Below, piece after piece: positions 33,207 to 41,990 of a stretch of DNA of 42,046 nucleotides. Position numbers and translations under genes: made by a program. The notes beneath the pieces are model-generated. The model was given only the letters and a program-made list of their open reading frames with translations, had not been told where the DNA came from and did not search any database. Numbering within the stretch: the first letter of the stretch is position 1; each line of letters begins with the position of its first letter. The DNA is from an uncultured Oscillospiraceae bacterium (lineage in GTDB: Bacteria > Bacillota > Clostridia > Oscillospirales > Oscillospiraceae), in contig CALWXA010000096.1 of assembly GCA_944385395.1 (NCBI GenBank), positions 1-42,046 on the forward strand, given 5' to 3'.

Positions 33207-33277
33207 ATTGGGAGATTAGGGGAATCGCCCAATTATTTTCTGCCTGAAGGGAATTGCCCGGCGGGGCAGTTCTTTTT
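33207..33277 (+). promoter_or_regulatory. Structured rny leader with terminator-like hairpin
   Basis: A first hairpin ATTGGG/CCCAAT (33207-33233, inner GATT/AATC) is followed by GAATTGCCC, GGCG, GGGCAGTTC and TTTTT (33251-33277), a terminator-like structure 35 bases before the start codon. CTGCC at about 33239-33243 could instead pair with GGCAG in the right arm. GGGAAT(C/T)GCCC occurs twice (33220-33230, 33249-33259). I recognise no named riboswitch. Confidence 0.6.
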
Positions 33278-33311
33278 CCATACAAAAAAGCAAATAGGAG
33301 GAGACCAAACC

Positions 33312-34862
33312 ATGACCACCATGGGCTACATTGTAGCAGCCGTTGTGGCCGTCGTGTCCTGCGTTGTTTGGTTCCCTCTCGGCATTCACTACCGTAAGCG
33401 CGTTGCGGAGAAAGAAATCTCCAGCGCAGAAGAAGAAGCCACGCGGATTATCAACGAAGCCATCAAGAGTTCTGAAAATAAGAAGCGCGAAGCCCTTCTG
33501 GAGGCAAAAGAAGAGATCCTAAAGTCTCGCAGTGAATACGAGAAGGAAGTCAAGGAGCGCCGGGCAGACCTGCAGAAGCAGGAGCGCCGGCTGCAGCAGA
33601 AGGAAGAAAACATCGATCATAAAACGGAAGCTCTGGAAAAGAAGGAAGAGGCTCTCAACGCCAAGCACGCCGCTGTGGATAAGGAGCAGGAAGAGATCAA
33701 GCTCATCAAGCGCAGCCAGACGGAGATGCTGGAGCGGATCTCCGGCTTCACCGCTGAGCAGGCCAAGGATTACCTCATCAGCCAGGTGGAAGCGGAAGTC
33801 ACCCACGAGACCGCTATGAAGATCAAGGAGATCGAGTCCCGGGCCAAGGAAGAGGCCGATCAGCGTGCCCGTGAGATCGTAGCCACCGCCATCCAGCGCT
33901 GTGCCGCCGACCACGTGGCCGAAATCACCGTCAGTGTGGTACCCCTGCCCAATGACGAGATGAAGGGCCGCATCATCGGCCGGGAAGGCCGCAACATCCG
34001 CACGCTGGAGACCCTTACCGGCGCCGACCTCATCATCGATGATACCCCGGAAGCCATTACCGTTTCCTGCTTTGAGCCGGTCCGCCGTGAGATCGCCCGG
34101 CTGGCTCTGGAAAAGCTCATTGCCGACGGCCGCATCCATCCCACCCATATTGAGGAGATGGTGGAGAAGGCCCGCCGTGAGGTGGATGCCGTCATCCGCT
34201 CTGAAGGCGAGCGCGCCGTGCTGGAGACCGGTGTCCGGTCCCTGCACCCGGAGCTGCAGAAGCTGCTGGGCCGGCTGCATTACCGTACCAGCTACGGCCA
34301 GAACGTGCTGCAGCACTCCATTGAAGTGTCTCACATCGCCGGCATGATGGCCGCCGAGCTGGGCGCCGACGTGAATGCCGCCAAGCGTGCCGGCCTCCTG
34401 CATGATATCGGCAAGGCCGTGGACCACGAGCTGGAAGGCACCCATGTGTCCCTGGGCGTGGAGTTCTGCCGGAAATACCGGGAGAAGGAAGAAATCATCC
34501 ATGCCATCCAGGCCCACCACGGCGACGTGGAGTGCAAGACTTTGGTGGCCTGCCTGGTCCAGGCGGCCGACGCCATTTCCGCCGCCCGTCCCGGTGCCCG
34601 CCGTGAGAATCTGGAGAACTACATCAAGCGTCTGCAGAAGCTGGAGGAGATCACCAGCGATTATCCCGGCGTGGAAAAGAGCTATGCCATCCAGGCCGGC
34701 CGTGAGGTGCGGGTGATGGTGAAGCCCGAGCAGGTGCCGGAAGATCAGATGGTGATCCTGGCCCGTGAGATGGCTAAGCGCATCGAAAACGAGCTGGAGT
34801 ATCCCGGTCAGATCAAGGTTCACGTGCTGCGTGAGACCAAGGTCGTGGAATACGCCAAATAA
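33312..34862 (+). CDS. rny: Ribonuclease Y
   Basis: A 516-residue membrane-anchored endoribonuclease that starts mRNA decay in Firmicutes. An N-terminal span (about 5-24) is followed by a long coiled coil (about 30-190), a KH domain with [15 protein letters not shown], and an HD domain with the metal-binding LLHDIGKA (His364, Asp365). The C-terminal region is complete. The ATG at 33312 has AGGAGG about nine bases before it; an upstream frame extension covers the leader hairpins and is not family-like. Monocistronic. ymdB, next to rny in Bacillus, is 3 kb downstream here. Confidence 0.97.
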   Translation: MTTMGYIVAAVVAVVSCVVWFPLGIHYRKRVAEKEISSAEEEATRIINEAIKSSENKKREALLEAKEEILKSRSEYEKEVKERRADLQKQERRLQQKEENIDHKTEALEKKEEALNAKHAAVDKEQEEIKLIKRSQTEMLERISGFTAEQAKDYLISQVEAEVTHETAMKIKEIESRAKEEADQRAREIVATAIQRCAADHVAEITVSVVPLPNDEMKGRIIGREGRNIRTLETLTGADLIIDDTPEAITVSCFEPVRREIARLALEKLIADGRIHPTHIEEMVEKARREVDAVIRSEGERAVLETGVRSLHPELQKLLGRLHYRTSYGQNVLQHSIEVSHIAGMMAAELGADVNAAKRAGLLHDIGKAVDHELEGTHVSLGVEFCRKYREKEEIIHAIQAHHGDVECKTLVACLVQAADAISAARPGARRENLENYIKRLQKLEEITSDYPGVEKSYAIQAGREVRVMVKPEQVPEDQMVILAREMAKRIENELEYPGQIKVHVLRETKVVEYAK

Positions 34863-34876
34863 GCAAGTAAATAAAA

Positions 34877-34911
34877 AAGACGTTCAGCCAGATCGGCTGA
34901 ACGTCTTTTTT
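34877..34911. terminator. Bidirectional terminator between rny and the lipoprotein gene
   Basis: AAGACGTTCAGCC and GGCTGAACGTCTT form a 13-bp perfect stem with a five-base loop and flanking A and T runs. Confidence 0.95.
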
Positions 34912-34925
34912 ATATCATGCTGCAA

Positions 34926-36110
34926 TCAGTCATTCCAACCGAAGATCCGCACCACCCACTGCTTGGTGTAGTAGTAGGCGCTGACGGGATAGTTCCGGTA
35001 GTTGGACGTGTTGGAACAGATGAGATAGTCAATGGTGTCTCCATTTGCATCGGTGATAGGCTGGGCGATGACGGTGGTGTGCTCCATACCCTCGGCACCC
35101 ATGATGAGGATATCACCGGCCTGGCCGTCATAGTAATTGGCGTTGGCGTTAGCCACCAGGCCGTACCCGGTGTTGGTCTGGGCGTAGTCCATGAAATCAC
35201 CCACGTTGATCCAGGAGAAATGCATATAGACGTCGGTATGCCAGAACCACTGGGCATCGCCGGTCTCGTCCATGGGGATACCGCCGGCGTGAAGCACCTG
35301 GGAGCCAAAGTTCTGGCAGTTGCCTCCCAGATCGTCATATACCATCCACTGGCTGCTGCGGTCCTGAATATACAGCTGCATATAGGTGTAGGCGGCCTGC
35401 CGGTCATAATCGTGATCCCAGGTGAGATCCACGGCGGCCCCGGCGCTGCTGCGCTGTGCCTGACGCTGGGCGATGTTCTGCAGGAATTCATCCAGCCGTG
35501 CGTCACATCCGGCCGCTTCGTCGTAGACAAAGTTGTAGTATGCGCCGCCTTCACAGCTGTGGCTGTCAATCAGCCAGCTGCCGTCTCCGCTTTGCGCCAT
35601 GGTGAAATAGTGCAGTGTACCGTATTCCTCACTGTCCACATCCTCCGTACCGGCAAAGTGGGTAACGGCGTCCTCTGTGATGGTGAGGGTCACGGTACCG
35701 TCCTCGTGCTCCTCCACATCCGTGATGGTCAGCGTGAAGTCATAGTCCACCAGGTGCAGATCGATGAGGGAGGCTTCCCGGACAGCAATGAGGCTGCGCC
35801 ATACCGCTTCATTCCAGTCTGCCTCTACAACGGATACGAACAGGTCATCGCAGCTCCCCTCGGTGAGGTTTCCCACGGCCTGATAGTAGCGGTGCATGAA
35901 TACCAGAACAGGCTGAACCATGGCAGCATCCACCTGGGCGGAGGACTCGCTGAATTTGCCGCTTCCTACGCAGCCTTCCGGCTCCGGGGTCTGCACCACC
36001 TGCGAAACCTGGGGCGTGTCGTCCGGTTCCTCTGCTGCTTCCTGCCCACAGCCGGGCACAAGCCCTGCCAGACAGGCAGCGAAAATCAAACACAACAATT
36101 TTCTTTTCAT
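34926..36110 (-). CDS. Amidase-domain lipoprotein, paralogue 1
   Basis: A 394-residue secreted lipoprotein. The signal peptide (MKRKLLCLIFAACLAG) ends in the lipobox VPGC with Cys21. A middle domain (about 60-235) precedes a putative amidase domain of the PF12671 type: DYDRQAAYTYMQLY, GGNCQNFGSQVLHAGG with the likely catalytic Cys, SWINVGDF, GDILIM, and HTTVI with the likely His. The end, QWVVRIFGWND, is shared with the divergent paralogue. It probably cleaves cell-wall peptide or amide bonds outside the cell; substrate unknown. AAGGAG precedes the ATG. Confidence 0.87.
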   Translation of the reverse strand: MKRKLLCLIFAACLAGLVPGCGQEAAEEPDDTPQVSQVVQTPEPEGCVGSGKFSESSAQVDAAMVQPVLVFMHRYYQAVGNLTEGSCDDLFVSVVEADWNEAVWRSLIAVREASLIDLHLVDYDFTLTITDVEEHEDGTVTLTITEDAVTHFAGTEDVDSEEYGTLHYFTMAQSGDGSWLIDSHSCEGGAYYNFVYDEAAGCDARLDEFLQNIAQRQAQRSSAGAAVDLTWDHDYDRQAAYTYMQLYIQDRSSQWMVYDDLGGNCQNFGSQVLHAGGIPMDETGDAQWFWHTDVYMHFSWINVGDFMDYAQTNTGYGLVANANANYYDGQAGDILIMGAEGMEHTTVIAQPITDANGDTIDYLICSNTSNYRNYPVSAYYYTKQWVVRIFGWND

Positions 36111-36249
36111 GGCATTTCTCCTTTTCAGATGGCAGCCCGTGCCCGGCAGGGCATACTCATCCTAATATAGCATGCATAGTGTGTCACAGAATGCTGAAAC
36201 AAATCTTAGGGGTGTACGGGTGAATTTTGGCAAAATGCGAATATAGTGC

Positions 36250-36278
36250 TTGCAAAACCGGCAGAAGTTTGTCATATT
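36250..36278 (+). promoter_or_regulatory. Candidate promoter of paralogue 2
   Basis: TTGCAA (36250-36255), 17 bases, CATATT (36273-36278), 32 bases before the GTG start. The gap 36111-36309 also must hold the reverse promoter; TATATT near 36170 is a weak candidate. Confidence 0.55.
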
Positions 36279-36309
36279 AAGAGATAAGACAGGAAGGGAG
36301 GACGTGCCT

Positions 36310-37818
36310 GTGAAGCGAAGAGCACTGAGTTTGCTGCTGATCCTCTGCCTGCTGCTGACGGCCTGCGGGACTACTGCGGATCCCCAGCAGGAGCAGCCGG
36401 TAACGCCCGGTGTGGAGACAGATCCCGACCCCGATGAAAAGAATCCCACAGACCCTACCGGTTCAAAAGATCCCACGGACCCCAATGCCCCTGAAGACCC
36501 GGACTCTTCCATAGATCCGGAAAATCCCGGTACTTCCCAGGATCCCGAGGACCCTGAGCCGTCCAAACCTTCCACGAATCCCGATCAGCCTGGCTATGAA
36601 CCGCCGGATATCGTATCGCCTCAGCACGAGCGGATCCGTGGCGCCGCCAGCCACGGCCTCTCTGTGGGCATGGAGGATGTGCTGCTGGCATTGCAGGAGC
36701 TTTACTATCAGTCCCTGACCAAGTTGGAAGTACAGCCCTGCGGCGCCTATTTCTCCGCAGATACTCAGGCCAAATGGCATGAAGCGGTGTGGCGCAGCCT
36801 CATCGCTGTCCGGGAGGCCTCCCTCATCGATCTGCACCTGGTGGACTACGACTTTACCCTGCGCTGCACCGGCGCCCGGTGGAAAGGCGACCGGGAGATC
36901 CATATCACGGCGGTGGAGGATGTGGCCATGTGGTTTGCCGCCACAGCGGATGTCACCAGCCGCCAGCAGGGCGTGGTCCATACCTTTGTGCTTTCCCGTA
37001 CCGGCCAGGATACCTGGAAGATCAAGGAGCACATGGCCGATGACAACCCCTATGCCAGCTTCTCCTATGACAGCGGCGCCGGCTGCGATAAGCGGCTGTC
37101 CACCTTCCTGAGCAATATTGCCCAGCGCCAGTCCCAGCGTGGCGGTGCCGGCGGCGGAACCAGCCTTACCTGGGACCACGATTACGACCGCCAGGCAGCT
37201 TTGAGCTATATGCGGCAGTATGCCCTGCAGCGCAACGGCGACTGGATGGCCTATGACAGTGCCGGCGGCAACTGCCAGAATTTCGGTTCCCAGGTGCTCT
37301 ATGCCGGCGGTATCCCCATGGATCAGGAGGGAGACGCCCAGTGGTACTGGAACAGCCACGGCGACCAGAACTATTCCTGGATCAATGCAGGCAACTTCAT
37401 GAACTATGCCCGGAGCAATACCGGGTACGGGCTGGTGGCCGATGCCAATGCCAATTACTATGACGGCCAGACCGGTGATATCCTGGTGATGGGCAACGGC
37501 AATTATGCCCATACCACGGTGATCTCCCGTCCCATCACCGACGGCAGCGGCGCCACTGTGGACTACCTCATCTGCTCCAATACCACGGATTATCTGGATT
37601 TCCCTGCCAGTGCCTATTATTATACCCAGCAATGGGTGGTGCGAATCTTCGGCTGGAATGATATGCCGGTGATAGATCCCGGTGGTGATGGCGGCGACGG
37701 CGGCGATGGTGGAGAAGAGGGTGAAACCACCGATCCTACCGACCCTGCGGATCCTGGCGATACCGAAACACCTCCCGAGAATGGAGAAACACCAGTGAAT
37801 ACCAATCCTGAGGAATGA
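36310..37818 (+). CDS. Amidase-domain lipoprotein, paralogue 2
   Basis: A 502-residue lipoprotein, signal VKRRALSLLLILCLL and lipobox LTAC (Cys19). A Pro/Asp-rich spacer (about 25-100) of the wall-spanning type precedes the same middle and amidase domains as in paralogue 1, with GGNCQNFGSQVLYAGG and HTTVI, and the C-terminal YFWGW-type end is extended by a low-complexity tail (GGDGGDGGDGG and a TDP repeat). The GTG at 36310 is chosen because AAGGGAGG lies eight bases before it; a GTG two codons earlier is too close. It is divergent from paralogue 1. Confidence 0.87.
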   Translation: MKRRALSLLLILCLLLTACGTTADPQQEQPVTPGVETDPDPDEKNPTDPTGSKDPTDPNAPEDPDSSIDPENPGTSQDPEDPEPSKPSTNPDQPGYEPPDIVSPQHERIRGAASHGLSVGMEDVLLALQELYYQSLTKLEVQPCGAYFSADTQAKWHEAVWRSLIAVREASLIDLHLVDYDFTLRCTGARWKGDREIHITAVEDVAMWFAATADVTSRQQGVVHTFVLSRTGQDTWKIKEHMADDNPYASFSYDSGAGCDKRLSTFLSNIAQRQSQRGGAGGGTSLTWDHDYDRQAALSYMRQYALQRNGDWMAYDSAGGNCQNFGSQVLYAGGIPMDQEGDAQWYWNSHGDQNYSWINAGNFMNYARSNTGYGLVADANANYYDGQTGDILVMGNGNYAHTTVISRPITDGSGATVDYLICSNTTDYLDFPASAYYYTQQWVVRIFGWNDMPVIDPGGDGGDGGDGGEEGETTDPTDPADPGDTETPPENGETPVNTNPEE

Positions 37819-37825
37819 AAAAAGG

Positions 37826-37854
37826 CCGGGGTGCCGTTGGCACTCCGGTTTTTT
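37826..37854 (+). terminator. Terminator after paralogue 2
   Basis: CCGGGGTGCC, GTT, GGCACTCCGG (one G-T pair) and a TTTTTT run. Confidence 0.92.
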
Positions 37855-37865
37855 CATGGTATAAT
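37837..37865 (+). promoter_or_regulatory. Promoter of ymdB, overlapping the terminator
   Basis: TTGGCA (37837-37842), 17 bases, TATAAT (37860-37865). The -35 is inside the right half of the upstream terminator. Confidence 0.8.
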
Positions 37866-37948
37866 ATACAGGATTGCTGGGCCGTTTGCGCTGTCCCCAA
37901 TGGACGGCGGACGATGCGGCCCTATACCAATGGAAAGGACTGCACACC

Positions 37949-38725
37949 ATGCGTTATGAGATCCTGGCCCTGGGGGATGTCACCGGGGAGGAAGGACTGG
38001 CCCACCTCCGGCGCTGCCTGCCGTATCTGAAGCGGCAGCGGAACATCGCCTTCACTGTGGCCAACGGAGAAAATATATCCGGCAACGGCCTGACGGAGGA
38101 GCAGGCCCGTGACCTGCTGGCTGCCGGGGTGGACGTTATCACCCTGGGCAACCACACCTGGGGCAAGCCCCGGATCGCCGACTTCCTGGAGGATAACCCT
38201 TATATCCTGCGCCCCGCCAACTATACCGGCCGGGCTCCGGGCCGGGGCTACGGGGTATACGAGTGCGGCCGGATCCGCATCGCCGTGATGAACCTCATTG
38301 GCCGGTGCGATCTGGACTTCAACGCCGAAAATCCCTTTACCACCGCCGACCGGCTGCTGCGCCAGGATGACAAGCCCACCTTTACCCTGGTGGACTTCCA
38401 CGCCCAGGCTACCAGTGAGAAGCTGGCCATGCGATATTATCTGGACGGCCGGGTCAGCGCCCTGTGGGGCACCCATACCCACGTGCCAACGGCGGATGAG
38501 CAGGTCTGTGCCAAGGGTACCGGCTATATCACGGACCTGGGCATGACCGGCCCGGTGGAGTCGGTACTGGGCATTTTGCCGGAACAGTCGGTGACATTTT
38601 TCCTGGGTGGTCTGCCGGGCCGCTTCCGCAGCGCCGGCGGCAGCTGTAAGCTCCAGGGCGCCGTGTTTACGCTGGAGAGCGATACCGGCCTTTGCACCGC
38701 CGTGGAGCGTGTGGACATCCGATAA
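37949..38725 (+). CDS. ymdB: YmdB-family phosphodiesterase (TIGR00282)
   Basis: A 258-residue calcineurin-like metallophosphoesterase. Metal-binding motifs are seen: GDVTGEEG near the start, NGENISG, LGNHTWG, DFHAQATSEK and GTHTHVPTAD. Bacillus YmdB hydrolyses 2',3'-cyclic nucleotides and affects biofilm and sporulation decisions, and it is encoded directly after rny. Here the lipoprotein pair separates the two. AAAGGA precedes the ATG. The gene is followed 24 bases later by the YbaK-like gene, so the two probably form an operon with the YhaO-like gene. Confidence 0.93.
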   Translation: MRYEILALGDVTGEEGLAHLRRCLPYLKRQRNIAFTVANGENISGNGLTEEQARDLLAAGVDVITLGNHTWGKPRIADFLEDNPYILRPANYTGRAPGRGYGVYECGRIRIAVMNLIGRCDLDFNAENPFTTADRLLRQDDKPTFTLVDFHAQATSEKLAMRYYLDGRVSALWGTHTHVPTADEQVCAKGTGYITDLGMTGPVESVLGILPEQSVTFFLGGLPGRFRSAGGSCKLQGAVFTLESDTGLCTAVERVDIR

Positions 38726-38749
38726 CAACACAAGAAGGAGCCGATGGAC

Positions 38750-39241
38750 ATGTCTGTAGAAAAGGTAAGAGCATATCTGAAAGGTTATGGCGTAGCGGAC
38801 CGGATGCGGGAATTTGAGGTATCCAGCGCCACCGTGGAGCTGGCAGCCGTGGCGGTGGGGGTGGAAGGTGCCCGGATCGCCAAGACATTGAGCTTCAAGG
38901 TGGGGGAGGACCCCATCCTCATCGTGGCGGCAGGTGACGCCAAGATCGATAACAGCAAATATAAGCATTATTTCCATGCCAAGGCCAAGATGCTCACCCC
39001 GGAGGAAGCGGTGGAGCGCATCGGCCACGCCGTAGGCGGCGTGTGCCCCTTTGCCCTGCCGGAGGACGTAAAGACGTATCTGGACGTATCCCTGCAGCGG
39101 TTTGAGACGGTGTTCCCCGCCGTGGGCAGCGCCGCCTCTGCCATTGAGCTGACCTGCCAGGAGCTGGAGCGCTGCTGCGGCGCCAATTTCGTGGAATGGG
39201 TGGACGTGTGCAAGGGCTGGCAGGAGGAGCAGGATGGTTGA
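38750..39241 (+). CDS. YbaK-family aminoacyl-tRNA deacylase
   Basis: A 163-residue YbaK/ProX-type trans-editing domain that hydrolyses mischarged tRNA, in most cases Cys-tRNA-Pro or Ala-tRNA-Pro. Conserved segments are GVEGARIAKTLSFKV with the catalytic-type lysine, LIVAAGDAKIDNSKYK and GHAVGGVCPFALP. The start at 38750 is preferred over 38744, since AAGAAGGAG ends nine bases before the former. It overlaps the YhaO-like gene by eight bases. The proS gene lies 1.2 kb downstream and encodes a ProRS without an editing insert, so a shared editing role is likely. Confidence 0.88.
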   Translation: MSVEKVRAYLKGYGVADRMREFEVSSATVELAAVAVGVEGARIAKTLSFKVGEDPILIVAAGDAKIDNSKYKHYFHAKAKMLTPEEAVERIGHAVGGVCPFALPEDVKTYLDVSLQRFETVFPAVGSAASAIELTCQELERCCGANFVEWVDVCKGWQEEQDG

Positions 39242-40310
39242 GATCCTCCACGCCGCTGACCTCCACCTGGACAGCGCCTTTGCTTCCCTGACGGAGGAGC
39301 AGGCCCGGCAGCGCCGGCAGGAGAGCCGGCAGCTTCTCCGGGATATGGTGGACTTTGCCAATGACCATGGGGTGCAGCTGCTGCTCCTCCCCGGCGACCT
39401 CTTTGATGGGGAGCGGGTCTATGCCCAGACCGCACCGGAGATGGCGGAGGCCTTGGGCCGCTTTACGGGCCAGGTGGTGATTGCCCCGGGCAATCACGAT
39501 TGGTATTCCCCCCGCAGCCCCTATGCCCGGACGCTGTGGCCGGACAACGTGCATATTTTCACCGGAGCCGCCATGGAGCGCCTCTCCTTCCCTCAGTACG
39601 GCTGCACCGTGTACGGCGCCGCCTTCACCGGTCCGGAAATGCCGGCGCCGGAGCCCTTCCGTGTGCCGGAGGAGGACGGCGTGACGTTGCTGGTGCTCCA
39701 CGGCGACGTGGCGGCTCCCGGCAGCCGGTACCGCCCCCTCTCGCCAGAGTGGCTGGCGGAAACCGGAGCGGATTATGTGGCCCTGGGTCATGTCCATAGC
39801 TGCAGCGGGGTGCAGTATGCCGGGAAAACGGCCTACGCTTATTCCGGCTGCCCCGAAGGCCGGGGCTTTGATGAACTGGACGATAAGGGGTTTTTGTGGG
39901 GCCGTGTGGACCGGGACAAGGCGGAACTGACCTTTGTACCCTTTGCCCGCCGCCGCTACCGGATCCTTACCGTGGATGTGACGGAGGGTGACCCCGCCGA
40001 GAAGATCGCCCAGGCCCTGAGCGGCCGTGAGGCGGACATCTGCCGGGTGCGGCTTACCGGCAGCGTGGATGAACGCCTGCCCCTGTCCGGATTGCAGCAG
40101 CAGCTTCAGGGCCTTGCCTGGCAGCTGGAAGTGCGGGACGAGACCCGGCTGCGGCAGGATCTGTGGCTCCACACCGGGGAGGAATCCCTCCGGGGCCTCT
40201 TTTTGCAGCGGATGCGCCGGGAATACGACGGGGCGGATGCAGAGCGGCAGCGTCAGATCCTCCAGGCGGTGGAGTATGGTCTGGCGGCTATGGAGGGCCG
40301 GGAGCTGTAA
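39234..40310 (+). CDS. Mre11/SbcD-like nuclease, YhaO type
   Basis: A 358-residue metallophosphoesterase of the DNA repair exonuclease group. The five phosphoesterase motifs are visible: HAADLHLD, GDLFDG, GNHDWY, HGDV and GHVHSC. The C-terminal 130 residues form the capping part typical of YhaO. In Bacillus YhaO works with the ATPase YhaN encoded next to it; here the next gene is proS, and no YhaN partner is found in the window. The ATG lies inside the end of the YbaK-like gene, indicating translational coupling. Confidence 0.88.
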   Translation: MVEILHAADLHLDSAFASLTEEQARQRRQESRQLLRDMVDFANDHGVQLLLLPGDLFDGERVYAQTAPEMAEALGRFTGQVVIAPGNHDWYSPRSPYARTLWPDNVHIFTGAAMERLSFPQYGCTVYGAAFTGPEMPAPEPFRVPEEDGVTLLVLHGDVAAPGSRYRPLSPEWLAETGADYVALGHVHSCSGVQYAGKTAYAYSGCPEGRGFDELDDKGFLWGRVDRDKAELTFVPFARRRYRILTVDVTEGDPAEKIAQALSGREADICRVRLTGSVDERLPLSGLQQQLQGLAWQLEVRDETRLRQDLWLHTGEESLRGLFLQRMRREYDGADAERQRQILQAVEYGLAAMEGREL

Positions 40311-40335
40311 GGCGCTGCAGGATGCCGGATGAGGC

Positions 40336-40364
40336 TTGACATTTGCTGCCGGGGCAGATACAAT
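40336..40364 (+). promoter_or_regulatory. Sigma-A promoter of proS
   Basis: TTGACA (40336-40341), 17 bases, TACAAT (40359-40364). The short leader has a hairpin ATCCCGG/CCGGGAT near 40392-40411 and no T-box. Confidence 0.88.
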
Positions 40365-40439
40365 AGAAATTCAGTGAGATTTTCAAGAGAAATCCCGGAA
40401 AAGGCCGGGATAAAAATGAGAAAAAGGAATGGAAGAATT

Positions 40440-41879
40440 ATGGCAAAAGATCAGAGAAACGTCGAGGCTATCACGCCCATGGAAGAGGACTTTGCCAAGT
40501 GGTATACGGACATCTGCCTGAAGGCGGAACTGGTGGACTACGCCAGCGTCAAGGGCTTTTTGATCCTGCGGCCCTACGGCTATGCCATCTGGGAGAATAT
40601 CCAGCGGATCATGGACGGTGCGTTCAAGAAAACCGGACACGTGAACGTGGCCATGCCGGTGCTGATCCCCGAGAGCCTTTTGCAGAAAGAGGGGGATCTG
40701 GTGGAGGGCTTTGCCCCGGAGGTGGCCTGGGTCACCCACGGCGGCAGCGAAAAGCTGGAGGAGCGCCTGGCCTTCCGGCCTACCTCCGAGACCATGTTCT
40801 GCGATCACTGGGCCCACGTGCTCCACTCCTGGCGGGAGCTGCCCATGCTGTATAACCAGTGGTGCTCCGTGATCCGCTGGGAAAAGACCACCCGCCCCTT
40901 CCTGCGCAGCCGGGAGTTCTGGTGGCAGGAGGGCCACACCATCCATGAGACGGCCCAGGAGGCCATGGACGAGACGCTGCAGCAGCTCAACTGCTATGCC
41001 GATTTCTGCAAGAACGTCCTGGCCATGCCGGTGGTGAAGGGCCGCAAGACCGACAAGGAGAAGTTTGCCGGCGCCGACGCCACCTACACCATCGAGTGCA
41101 TGATGAAGGACCGCAAGGCCCTGCAGTCCGGCACCAGCCACTATTTCGGCGACAAGTTCAGCCGGGCCTACGACGTGACCTTCGCCGGACGGGACAACAA
41201 GCTGCAGTACCCCTTCCAGACCTCCTGGGGCAGCAGCACCCGGCTCATCGGCGCGGTGATCATGACCCACAGCGACAACAACGGTCTGGTACTGCCCCCC
41301 GCCATCGCCCCCATTCAGGTGGTGGTGTTGCCCATCGCCCAGCACAAGCCTGGTGTTCTGGAGGCGGCGGCACAGCTGCGTGACCGCCTGACGGCCAAGG
41401 GATTGCGTGTGAAGATGGATGACAGCGATCAGTCCCCCGGCTGGAAGTTTGCCCAGTATGAGATGAAGGGCGTGCCTGTCCGGGTGGAGATCGGCCCCAA
41501 GGATATGGAGAAGGGCCAGTGCTGCCTGGCTCGCCGGGATACCGGCGAAAAGACCTTCGTGCCCCTGGAAGAGCTGGAGAGCGCCGTGGAGCAGCTTCTC
41601 TCGGATATCCACCAGAACCTGTACGATATGGCCGCCAAAAACCTGGAGGAGAACTCTTTCGACCTGAACACCTGGGAAGAGGTGAAGGAGATGATCACCA
41701 CCCGGGGCGGCTTTGCCCGGACCAAGTGGTGCGGCTCTCTGGAGTGCGAGGTGGCTATGAAGGAAAAGGCCGGAGTATCCTCCCGGTGTATGCCTCTGGA
41801 GCAGTCCGGCACCGTGGGCAAGTGCCCGGTGTGCGGCAAGGAATGCACCACCGACATCTACTGGGGCGTGGCCTATTAA
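40440..41879 (+). CDS. proS: Prolyl-tRNA synthetase, archaeal/eukaryotic type
   Basis: A 479-residue class II synthetase of the short type that lacks the bacterial editing insert between motifs 2 and 3. Seen are AFRPTSETMFC, RWEKTTRPFLRSREFWWQEGH (split over motif 2), and the C-terminal zinc-type domain with CGSLECEVA and CPVCGKEC, ending in the conserved Ala-Tyr. The start at 40440 (MAKDQRNVEAITPM) fits the family; an in-frame ATG at 40416 is less well placed. Without internal editing, mischarged tRNA-Pro must be cleared in trans, for which the nearby YbaK-like protein is a candidate. Confidence 0.95.
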   Translation: MAKDQRNVEAITPMEEDFAKWYTDICLKAELVDYASVKGFLILRPYGYAIWENIQRIMDGAFKKTGHVNVAMPVLIPESLLQKEGDLVEGFAPEVAWVTHGGSEKLEERLAFRPTSETMFCDHWAHVLHSWRELPMLYNQWCSVIRWEKTTRPFLRSREFWWQEGHTIHETAQEAMDETLQQLNCYADFCKNVLAMPVVKGRKTDKEKFAGADATYTIECMMKDRKALQSGTSHYFGDKFSRAYDVTFAGRDNKLQYPFQTSWGSSTRLIGAVIMTHSDNNGLVLPPAIAPIQVVVLPIAQHKPGVLEAAAQLRDRLTAKGLRVKMDDSDQSPGWKFAQYEMKGVPVRVEIGPKDMEKGQCCLARRDTGEKTFVPLEELESAVEQLLSDIHQNLYDMAAKNLEENSFDLNTWEEVKEMITTRGGFARTKWCGSLECEVAMKEKAGVSSRCMPLEQSGTVGKCPVCGKECTTDIYWGVAY

Positions 41880-41897
41880 GCAAAACCAACCTGCAAA

Positions 41898-41920
41898 AGG
41901 CGGAGCAAATCGCTCCGCCT
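41898..41920 (+). terminator. Hairpin after proS
   Basis: AGGCGGAGC, AAATC, GCTCCGCCT. There is no T run; it abuts the repeat that follows, which may have displaced it. Confidence 0.55.
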
Positions 41921-41990
41921 CAGCCTGTCGAAAAAGTCTTTTCGACAGGCTGCTGCACTTTTTGAAACTTCAAAAAAGTTTCAAAAAGTG
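41921..41990. repeat. Multi-hairpin intergenic repeat, copy 2 (inverted)
   Basis: Hairpin A: CAGCCTGTCGAAAA, AGTC, perfect complement (41921-41952). Hairpin B: CACTTTTTGAAACTT, CAAAA, perfect complement (41956-41990). The order A-B is the reverse of the B-A order at 31111-31184, as expected for an inverted copy. The remaining 41991-42046 has GC-rich dyads around GGCCGGCC and no gene start. Confidence 0.75.

Noticed and set aside
33201-33311. A 37-residue N-terminal extension of RNase Y
   Set aside because: It would be translated from the structured leader; the ATG at 33312 has AGGAGG and fits RNase Y length.
40365-40439. T-box riboswitch before proS
   Set aside because: The leader is only about 70 bases with a single small hairpin and lacks the T-box sequence and a terminator.
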